Positions 54,753 through 64,000 of a DNA stretch of 64,000 nt are shown here, piece by piece (the first letter of the stretch is position 1; each line of letters opens with the position of its first letter). The notes beneath the pieces were generated by a model, which was not told where the DNA came from, did no database searches, and saw nothing but the letters and a program-made list of their open reading frames with translations. The DNA lies in the NCBI RefSeq assembly GCF_001039355.2, contig NW_019775544.1, positions 64,001 through 128,000 of the forward strand, in the 5' to 3' direction. The DNA is from Lingula anatina (lineage: Eukaryota > Brachiopoda > Lingulata > Lingulida > Lingulidae). A program made the translations under genes and the position numbers.

Positions 54753-57638
54753 GACAGCGAGTGATGAAGACTTTGGTATTGTGTGATTATTAAAAATCCA
54801 GTTATTATACTACCAAACAGGCACAACCTGTGCTAAATACATTGAACAGGTTTCGAAATTATCATTTTCCTTCACCCGTCATGATACAAAAATATGCGTC
54901 TGTTGTAAATAGAAGTAACCATGATAATAACTTTTCCCAAGGTGTTCATCAGAAGACGGCAGCGTCAGCATTTATAAAATCCAGGCTTAAAAGTTTCCCA
55001 TGGCCTCAGACACGAATCTCGTGGTATTCTCCTATTACTCAGAGGCGCTTTTTAAATTCCAAAATATCCATTTTCCAACTGCCATCGAAGAAGGTGCTGA
55101 AACTGGACCTTTCCCACTCCGTTTGACCCAGATGTTTGACCGTAACCATCGGAAATATTGAGACAATATTTACCAGTATTCTCAACATCACTTGTGGCAG
55201 TGAGTGGGCATTAACCCGGGAGTACCCATTGTGTTTGTATAAACATATATCGCTTCATATGTGTGTACCTTGCTATAATCTTATGTCAATCTTTCCGTCC
55301 ATACACCTGCTTTGAAAATTTTGTTGGGCAAACGACGCCTTTGTTTGCGGTTCAAATTACTGGCAACTCTCCCTTACATGGTTCAGTCTCTATTTTTTTA
55401 ATTATCTGTTACAACCCCGATGCTTTTTAATCTTTCAGAAGGTTAAATTCCCGTTATGATAGCTGCTTATCAATTTAATTAAACTACGAGTATCTCAATC
55501 ACAGCATGAGAGCCACAGTGGACGTGCCAGTATTTATGAATCGTTTTAGGCTGAAACGCGTTTTATCTATTTTTTCAAGACATACTTGGCTTTTTTTTTT
55601 TTTTTTTTGATGTTTTCTGTGTGCTATTTGTTACATATAAACTGTGTGACAATAATCGTTCCGTTTTACTAATCTTATTTTGTTTGAGCATTTTAACAGA
55701 AAGAACTGGCTGCCTTTCAAAATCTTTATGAAAAAACCCAGCTGGAACGTTCTTCAGAAGGGGTACTAGTATACTCGAAGTCCTTGCGTCATGAAACCAC
55801 TCCAAATTTTGATCATATCGTATGGCAGTCATTGTTTGGCAACGATTGAAAATGGTTGGAGTATAGCCTCCTTTAGCGGCAAAGAATTGCTTCTCAGATG
55901 TCAGGCATTGTTTGACAATTCGTATGATGCTTCTGAATGGGGCACATTGACACATTACGTGGAACGGAAATAAAGTCAAGGTAGTTTTCCGGCAAACCTT
56001 GATGATATTTTCATAACTCCATTAAGTGTGGTGCTAAAAGCAGTGTTAAAAGCCTATGCATCATTACACTCAGTGCGACATAATAAATGAAATTAAAGGC
56101 GAGATATTGGTATCTAAGCACATTCTTATACAAGAACGCGCAAAGCTCAACTCAAAAATAGAGGAACCCAGCCTATCAAAGTAAAATATAAATAAACAAA
56201 GCCCACTCCTCGGGCCCAAAATTCCAAAACAAAAGAACAGATGCCATTGCTCACCTTTTTTCTGGCAGACCTTTGCCATACAGCTCTGTACTGACTGTAG
56301 CACCTGTAGCCAGTTGGGACGTGCGACGTTGCTGTCGCCGTAACGCAAAACCCAGCGTTCATTTTAACTCATTTCTCACAGATTCTACATTTTAAGTCGC
56401 CATCCGAATCATCTTTAAAATCTTAGACATCTCATTCGTGTTTGGTTGTCTTTAAACTGATGCTTGAATACCTCTGCAAATTGTTGTCAGTATTTGGTAT
56501 AAACTTATGTATGGATTGTAATAGCTAGTAACTCCTGTCATTTTATCTTGAAAAAGGGGACTAAGTCAACACGGTTGTCATCTGAAATCAGTGCCGTTGT
56601 CAAGACTTAAATCAAAGGAAGATTAAGTTTAAGCATCAACACTACAATGTATACGCAGTAAAATCTAAAGACAAAAACGTAACGAAATTGAGAACAGGTA
56701 ATTTCATATCCCCAAAGAGAACAAAAGGCTTGACTAAATTAAAGTCAAGTAGATTTATATCCCGAAAATTAAGATGAATGATGAAATTCCGAGATGCCCC
56801 CACGAGAAATTTAATAAGCTTAATACGCGATAATCCGAAGTAAACGTCGTTATCAGAGAAGTTGTCTCCCTAGGCGTAATGGGTTTAATGCTTCTGTGTA
56901 ATTTCGCATGAACTCAAATAAATACAAAATATGACACTAAGGATATACCTTTTGTTATTGCTATTTGAGGGATCATTAAGATAGAGAGAAAGGGGATCAG
57001 GGAAGAGGGGGAGCAGGTAACTCTTTAGGTCTTTATTTATAAATTATAGGCCCCGCCAGATCTTTCAATTACGTTGAAGTTTTGCTTTGACGTCTATCCT
57101 GTTGTTTGTTTGGTCCTACTTAAAAAGGATAATTCTTTGGATAGATCCTTTAGATAATTCAATACAGATGACTATATTTGGCTGAAAGCAGCACGAATCG
57201 CGAGCATAGCGAACTACCAGTATAAAGAAGGCATCACCTTGTCAGTGTCAACACTACCTTCCAAATCTAAATAATCGTTATGTTGCTGTGGGATGAAATG
57301 GAGCGTAAATGAAATGTACACACTAAATAAAACACCGAGAACCAAATGAAGGGCTGCTATTTATCCATCAAAACGTGTGTCAATATATTGCTAAAAGGGG
57401 CACATGATTAAAATGGAGCTTCTATTGGAGCTCAAGCGAGCTGACAATAGACAAGTGTGTTGTTTTACTTACTAAACGCTCGTCATTGACAACTTCAATA
57501 TTATCATACTGTTGGCTGAAGGCCTTCTAGCCTCTCATTATACGTTAGGGCTTTATTTAACTATTTGCTGGGTGTGGAGGGTAAAAAAACCATAAGCACT
57601 GTTTGACAACCGACGACTCAGATGCCAGGTCCTTAAAC
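54753..57638. other. Interval between divergent CNBD2 and CXorf65 genes
   Basis: About 2.9 kb between the CNBD2 start codon (reverse strand) and the CXorf65 start codon (forward strand). It must hold both promoters and 5' UTRs. A short reverse-strand frame, 56362-56256, starts with ATG and ends at a good GTGAGC donor, so a 5' exon is possible, but I could not connect it. A T-run lies at 55592-55609. No core promoter motif stands out. Confidence 0.45.
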
Positions 57639-59430
57639 ATGTACATCACGGTGCGTTTCGGTGGTAAGTATTCCATTTTCAATAATTCTCCTTTGTGGTG
57701 CTCTACATACATGTAATTTTTTTCTTTGTGGTCTGCGGTTCTTTTCTTAATAACAAAATTCATGATCAGTCAAGTCGGATTCTGCCATTTTTGCCGGTTT
57801 TTTTTCGTGCTATTGGATATAACTACCTTCCATCACTTTTATCAACCGTGTTTCCAACATAGATTTTAGTAACTGATAACATAACCTTAAATTGTGTGCA
57901 TTGACTTTGCGTGATATGTTGTTCTTAATGCAAATCACGTTTTTATATTACAGACCAGGAACAAGCACTATTCAACCCGCACTGTCGCATTATATCACTG
58001 GTGAATGAGATTAAAGCCAAGTGTCGATGCGAAGACGGTACCTCAGTCTTTTCTTTTGACAAGCAATACATTCAATCTTATCATGACATTCAACTGACTC
58101 GAGATATCACGAACAGATTTGAATTTCTTTTGAATTGCCTTATGTTATGACTGCCGTGACGCCATTACAAGTAAAAAAAATTGATAAATAAAATTTGAAA
58201 AATAAATAAATAATTAGAATACAACATATATAATCACATTGTGCATATTTATCTCAAATAATGCCTAAAACATAACCAACACATTCATCCTTCAAGATTT
58301 TGATATTTAAAGGCGAAATGTGTCCTTTCTAGTTGACATAGACCTGTGTGATGAGTCTGGGAACGTGAAGCACCTGGGGCACCAGGCACAGTTTAAGTTT
58401 GCCAGCGACCTTCTTGTTGACAGAGAAACCTACATTTTAATAAAAGTGGAAAGTGAGTAGCTTTTTATTATCAAATTCATTTTTTGTAATTAATTTGCAT
58501 ATTTTTTTAAAATAAGAAAATCTGGGAAGAAAAGGGTAATGATAAGAAAGGGGGAATAAACACAGACCATTCAAACAGTAATTTAACACTGCCCAGCATC
58601 AATGTTGAATTCTTGCACACTCATTCCAAGTTGTTGAAATGAGACAGTTCAAACGTCTGCTTCTCATAACTAGTCGGGAAAACAAATCGCATTGTTTATT
58701 TAGTACCTTCGCGTATTTTTGTTTAATCAGTACATAAAATTGTGCAGGTGCAACGAAGTCTACCAGCTGGGGCAAGCAATTTGTGCATGAACAGTTTCTA
58801 AGATTATTTTACTTTTCATGCTGAGAATAAAGACACATTATAAATACCCTCTACCAGGGCCGCAATTATTATTGTGGACATTTTTGCTGAGGCACAGTAC
58901 AGAGATAAGCCATCTTTTTAACCAGAGACATATCTGTTAATATCTAGTAAAAAATCAATCCGTGGCCCTGGTAGAGGGTATATTATAGACACGTTTTCAG
59001 ATATTATCATATATAGAAAGCATCCCCTCAGAATCCTTTACGACTGACAATATCAGAGTCCCATAAATTATCCCCATTGTCCTATAATACTCTAGGTAAG
59101 CATCCCCTAATCCACTTCCTTGACATTAAACAGTTTACGAAACGTGAATGACAAAACCCTCTCATTGACATTTTAGGAAAAGATGGCGACCCCCAGTATC
59201 TTCCACTTCTGCAAGCAGACGACGAGACGCTCTCGGAAGCGTTTTTCGCACGCCTCTCCAGCAAGGACGACGAGTTGAAGGTGTATGGGAGGCGAGGGCG
59301 TGCGGCGTCTCGAGACGTCAGGCGTGGGTCGAAGGAATACCTTAAACTTAAGCAGCTTGGTGACAAAAGCAGCGTGAAATCTAAGTCTCCTACGCAAACC
59401 AGGACCAAGTCAAGACAAAGCAGTAAATAG
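57639..59430 (+). CDS. CXorf65: CXorf65 homologue (small conserved protein)
   Basis: Four exons, 57639-57663, 57954-58037, 58333-58452 and 59177-59430, with all three introns in phase 1; 483 nt, 160 residues. It starts MYITVRFGDQEQALFNPHCR, matching the family pattern of a short beta-strand start, a YGD/FGD turn and an N..C motif, followed by a helix and the signature DLCDESGNVKHLGHQ, then DRETYILIKVERKD. That arrangement (beta, turn, helix, beta, LCDE) looks ubiquitin-like in outline, which is inference. The C-terminal third (PLLQADDETLSEAFFARLSS, then a Lys/Arg/Ser-rich tail) is more variable. Function is not established; the mammalian gene is reported mainly in testis. An AATAAA at 59657 is a likely polyadenylation signal, 227 nt after the stop. 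Exon 1 is only 25 coding nucleotides and was placed by the phase-1 GTAAGT donor that restores the Asp of FGD. Confidence 0.88.
58845..58982. mobile_element. MITE-2, full-length copy
   Basis: About 138 bp in CXorf65 intron 3. Ends TACCCTCTACCAGGGCC and GGCCCTGGTAGAGGGTA are perfect 17-bp inverted repeats. There is no coding capacity. TA-rich flanks suggest a TA-type target. Fragments of the same family lie at 13570, 36717 and 51444. Confidence 0.85.
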
Positions 59431-60069
59431 ATGAAAGTACATCGATACAAAGGACCTGGGCCTTTTACATCGACTGAAGTTGGTTATTCTATTACAACGC
59501 CATGTAAAATGCTACGCATCATTTTTCATTTTCTTTTTAGAATTTTTAAAATGCAAGATCTTATGCTTACGTATACAGAACTGACGCAAGCCAGACTTTC
59601 AGCGTTAAGTTGCCTCATTACTTGACAAAAATAACTCTTGCTCAAAACTATTAAAAAATAAACTACGCAATTGAAAAACAGAAAAAGTATGCCTATTTTC
59701 ATATATTAATAATCAAGGGAGATGCTTTTATGATTTAAGTATGAGCACCACGTCAAATATCAACCCAAGGTTGATTGTACTCGTTGGATACACATTTCTC
59801 GTTACGTTAAAATCACATTACCATCTGCCATTTTTACACTTAAAAAGGTAGTCTTGCTCTCTAAATGCTCTGGAATTTGGCCATACAACACCCTAACCAT
59901 AGAAAAACAACACAGAGACCGTTTATATTTAAAATTCATTTCCCATTTCAGAGTATCCAAATTTTTTACAAAAAGTGAGCTACAAAATGTACAATCGTTT
60001 AATTTTCCAACTCATCTAATCATAACTTGTAACATCCATTTTGAGTTGAGTGTATTCAACCTAAATAAT
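59431..60069. other. Interval between convergent genes
   Basis: About 640 bp of 3' UTR and spacer between the CXorf65 stop and the stop of the coiled-coil gene on the opposite strand. The AATAAA at 59657 serves the forward gene. No coding feature seen. Confidence 0.5.
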
Positions 60070-63000
60070 TCATCTATGCAGATGTTTAAGCGTATGCTGT
60101 AGTTTGGTGATATTGTCATCCAGATTGGACAAGCCCATCCTAAATGCCTCGTCATCAGCAGATGTCCAGGTGGCAGCACTTGACGTGACAGACTGCAAGT
60201 CTGAGATGGTGCTCAGGGACGTGTCCAGTGCTGTGCCTTTATATACAGACTGCTGCTGAGGCACATTAAACTGTGCCTGTGTTCCAGACAGTCCTGGGGT
60301 CACAGAGTTCATCTCTAATTTCACTGTCTGCCCTCCCATTGGCCTATCTCCAAGTACTAACTGTAAATTATGGTTTGGGTATTTATTGAAATAATCAGTC
60401 ACGCTGTATCTGGATCTCTCCTTCTCGTGCCTGGCTAAGATTTCACTGGTAATCACGGGAGGAGAGACTTGTCGGTATGGCGATCCTTCTTCATTCTCGA
60501 TAATTTCTTGACTGTGCCTTGTGCTTTTTACACCACTATCTGCTGATAAGTTCATGGCTTCATCCTCTGATATTAATGTCTGGTCATGATCATTTGTGAT
60601 TAAATTCTCATCTTTGTCTGGAACTTTCTGCCCAAAAACAGAATCCCCCTTTTTAATTGATTTCTGTGCCTGATAGAAGTCATTGTATTGATGTAAACTG
60701 TCAGCACTAGCATTTTGACTTCTCTGCAGTGTTCTCTCTGTTTGCCTAGAGGTTAAGTCTCTCTCTGGTCTATTATGCGATGGAGCATGCCTGTAACAAA
60801 AGTACACAGGTGTTATTGATGTGGAAGAGATATCTCAGATATTTCACGAGACAATTATCTTCATTTTTCTGAAATGGTCCCAATTTATTTTACACAGAAA
60901 AGTGTAACATCCTCCTTAAAAGAATACTACAGAAAATACCTTCCACTAATTAGCAAGAATAACAACGATGGTCACGTGCCAAAATCAATTTCAGTCACTT
61001 TGTAATCATCCCAGCTTAGGACAACTTATTGTCACTGCCCTGAGTGAACTTACCTGAAACCTGAAGTCTGCAAATCCTGCAATAGTGTCCCCATGCTCTG
61101 CTGCAATCCTCTGCAAAGAAAAAATTGCAAAATTAACTTTCTTTAACTAAAAATGTTAAAATAAAATAATAATAATAAAGGGAAATTAAATGTACAACAA
61201 TGACTTAACAATATTATAAGTCTGAGCACTCACAATACTTCTTTATCTACACTAAGACATTGTTAAACAAAAGTGCGATTGGTTTATCAATACTGAAAGA
61301 AAAAATTTCAGTAATAATAATAGGAATTTTTTTTGTTGGGGGGGGGGAGAGGGGGGGGGAGGTTCTCCTTCTATTTAAAACAAATGACTAGGCCTACCTC
61401 ACTAAATCCTGTAGTTTATCAATCTCTTGGTCTCTTTCCTGCAATGTAATTCCCAGAATGTGGTTCTCACTCTCCTTGGCTGCCACATCTCCCAGCAGTG
61501 TCTTGTGTTCAGTTTTCAGTTGGGCTATTTCAGCTCTCAGTCTGTTGGAGGCTTGGAGCTCATCCTTGTGACTATCTATCCCATCTGTGGCCTACGGCAT
61601 GAATTAATAGGCATCTTATTTTATTGTGTATTCAGTATCATTACTGTCTAATATCATAACAGGGGGAAGTCAACTTACAATTATGCAATGATAGACATCA
61701 TGTACAATAGATCTTAGTAAAAACATGCACTAAAAATGGGAAGGGGGGGGGGGCATCAACTGAAAAATTTGTACCTTGTCTCCCAAAACATCAATCATCT
61801 CCATCTTTTCTCTCCTGCATTTCTCCAGCTCATCCTTTAGCTCAGACACCTCTGTCTGAAGTCTGATCACTGCAGCTTTTGATTCCTTTAACTGTTTTTC
61901 CAGTGAAAACTTTACTGCTTGTAGATGAACCACTGTAAGAAAATATAACTGCGCTATGCCACATCTAACACACTCCACTTGCTCTCTGGCCCAGATGCTC
62001 CAAGAAACAAGAGGCACACTTAATGTATTAGGACACACTTAATGTATTATGCAAAATCCTGCCATGAACTCCAATAAAAATTTTGAGTTAGCAGATTACA
62101 CTATGGTTGTTTACATGAAATTTGATACTGTATTAATGCAGAGAGATCAATGTCATAAACTGAAATGATACATTTACACACCCTCATAGTCGACAATCTC
62201 CTTCTCTGGTACTCCATGCTTGGTCCTCTGCAGTTCTCTCAGCTGTTGATTCACAATCCTCAACTGTCTAATTAAAATAAATTAAATAAATACATAAATA
62301 AATAAATAAATAGAATAAAATGAAAAAATAATAATCAAGGCCCTCTGATAAAGTCAAAGCATAATACATAGAAAACATGTTTAGTGTCTTTTAAAATATA
62401 CTTTTTAGTACCAAAATAAATGTTTATTTTTCAATATCTTCACACACCCGTTTGATCAAAAATATATTCTGACCATTTCTGCACCTAAGAATCCAATTCA
62501 GTAATTGTATAACCTTTAGTCCTTCTAACGAAAACAAAAAGAAATAATCCTCGAATTGTCCAAATAACTAGAAGATTTGTTTAAAACTAAAAAAAAATAT
62601 TATAGATTTTCTTTATCCAGTTCAGGTTTCTATCGGCACAAAACAGACTATACCTTCTCAACTGGCAGTTTTCACTCCTTAGTGGCTGCATGGCAAGATC
62701 TACACTAACTTGGGATGGATGGGCAGAATCCACTGACAACTTCCTTACCATTTTTGCAATTTCCTCAAGTAGCCGTCTTGCTTCAGTGTCACCTGTAATT
62801 AAAAGAAGTTCATTGTAACTTATCTGGCCATTAGTAATTTCATACTGTATATATATTTACTAAAAGCTGAAAAGGATAACAATTATATATGTGATGTTAT
62901 TGCAGAACCAATCCAGTTTAATGTGCAAATATTCGGGTAAAGGTAGCAAAGACGAGAGGCAAGTGTAATAAAAACTTACCAGACATATCTGCAACTGCCT

Positions 63001-63648
63001 TAGACTCTTTTAACAGATACTTTAATGTCTTCCAATCCTTACTTTCTTGAGGGCTTCTAGCATGCAGACCGCTAACATGTGCAACTGACCCATGGTCATT
63101 TTCTTTGTTTTCCCCAGTGATACTAGCCCCTTGAGCTGGTATTGAGACATCATGTGTACTCCCAGGTTGGGGTATCTGAGGCAAAACACTGCCTCTGGCA
63201 TGATTATGTAAATTGTCTGTTAGCCTTTCTGGTATCTCCTGAAGCCTTTGGTGTAAGTAGTTTGGTCTGCTCTCCATGCCATCTGTAGAATCTCTGTACT
63301 GCACATTTTCTCTGTCTCTTTGTGGTATCCTCTCCATGTATCTATTACCATCTTCATGTGTCATTCTCTCCGTGTAACTTCCATTGGTTACATGTGGTGG
63401 TTTTTCCATGATCTTTTCACTCTTACTCCTAGGTCCATACTGCTCACTTGGGTTGCCTGTCTGGACTTGCTGCTGCTGTTGTAGTAGACCATTTTCATGT
63501 GTAATGTACTGTTCTCCTGATGGCACATGTACCTGTATTCTGGGTTGTCTCTGTGGTTCTTCGTCAAAATCTATAGGGTCAGGTGTGGAAGACACCAGTC
63601 TTTGGTTGAAAGGAGGTTTACCAACAGCTGCTGATTTGGTGTCCAGTC
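60070..63648 (-). CDS. CCDC14-like coiled-coil protein, C-terminal part (continues past right edge)
   Basis: Seven exons in transcription order: 63648-62980, 62792-62654, 62267-62182, 61932-61775, 61591-61398, 61110-61054, 60790-60070. All phases agree; about 674 codons in the window. The first exon here starts at an acceptor mid-codon, so the 5' end is outside. A polar Gln/Pro/Ser-rich stretch (669-nt exon) is followed by a coiled coil over the middle exons (EARRLLEEIAKMVRKLSVD; ENCQLRRQLRIVNQQLRELQ; VKFSLEKQLKESKAAVIRLQ; ITLQERDQEIDKLQDLV) and then RGLQQSMGTLLQDLQ. The tail is polar and ends AFRMGLSNLDDNITKLQHTL. The order LRRQLRI.NQQLRE, then a heptad region, then a short SM..LL.DL segment fits my memory of CCDC14, a centrosomal/centriolar-satellite protein, but I could not check this; another centrosomal coiled-coil family is possible. 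Stop TGA at 60072-60070. Confidence 0.75.
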
Positions 63649-64000
63649 CTGGAGTAAAAAAAAAAAAAAAAAGAAAAAATAATAACATCATAATACAAAA
63701 CAAACTGTCATGAACTTTCCTTTCACATAAAAATGTACTTGTCTATGAGGAATAGGTTTTCAGGGGGAGAGAAGTTATAAAACTAATTTTTAAAAAATGA
63801 AATTGAAGGAGTCAACATTAAAACACAGACAATTGAGGCTTGTGAATCACCAGCTAGGAAAACAATGGAGGGTTACAAAAGCCAGTAAAATTTGTGCCTT
63901 TCTTAAGTTTATTTATGTCAACATATCGTATGCCTCAAAAAATAATAGAAAGGAAATGATACTAGATTAAAAACTTTCTCTATAATTATCAACTTCCACT
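63649..64000. other. Intron of the CCDC14-like gene
   Basis: Upstream of the acceptor at 63649-63650. The acceptor follows a long pyrimidine run on the coding strand (poly-A on the plus strand, 63656-63672). No further exon is recognisable before the window ends. Confidence 0.5.

Noticed and set aside
54830-55126. 98-codon forward ORF just upstream of the CNBD2 start
   Set aside because: No domain, no codon or splice support, and it lies in the probable promoter region of a gene on the other strand.
56256-56362. Reverse-strand ATG frame ending at a GTGAGC donor, a possible 5' exon upstream of CNBD2
   Set aside because: No downstream acceptor in matching phase was found, and CNBD2 already has a good start at 54752. 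It might be 5' UTR, but I cannot support it.

Overview
This is a eukaryotic nuclear window from an animal: every gene is split by GT-AG introns, coding density is low, the DNA is AT-rich, and microsatellites and short inverted-repeat transposons are frequent. The families present (TRPC channel, RASD-type Ras GTPase, CNBD2, a CXorf65 homologue, a CCDC14-like coiled-coil protein), together with EGF and TNFR-like modules on phase-1 exons, point to a bilaterian, probably a highly polymorphic marine invertebrate. I cannot name the species. All exon boundaries were read by hand from splice signals and reading phase.

Layout. 8-730 (+) is the last exon of an unrecognised gene. 1167-11935 (+) is a 22-exon gene for a large membrane protein of about 1,580 residues: probable signal peptide, two EGF-like modules, three short TNFR-like modules, a long cysteine-rich ectodomain, then about six membrane segments; I do not recognise the family. 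15047-31597 (+) is a TRPC cation channel (1,026 residues) with a dead Tc1-like transposon in intron 1. Four of its 3' exons occur twice, at a junction marked by a single N. 35625-39671 (+) is a two-exon RASD/Dexras/Rhes-type GTPase ending in CVIQ. 46069-54752 (-) is a 14-exon CNBD2-like cyclic-nucleotide-binding protein (531 residues). 57639-59430 (+) is a four-exon CXorf65 homologue (160 residues). 60070-63648 (-) is the 3' part of a CCDC14-like coiled-coil gene running off the right edge.

Three single-N positions (21096, 27271, 43603) all lie at or next to tandem duplications of 75 bp, about 2.8-3.1 kb and 1.5 kb. The large one differs only at synonymous coding sites and by a MITE present in one copy. 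I read these as two haplotypes laid end to end by the assembly, not as real duplicated exons. The insertion then shows that the MITE family has been mobile recently.

How the genes relate: no operon logic applies. CNBD2 and, less certainly, CXorf65 and CCDC14 are linked in other animals to sperm or to centrosome/cilium biology, so the right third may be a cluster of male-germline or ciliary genes. That is inference from family knowledge.
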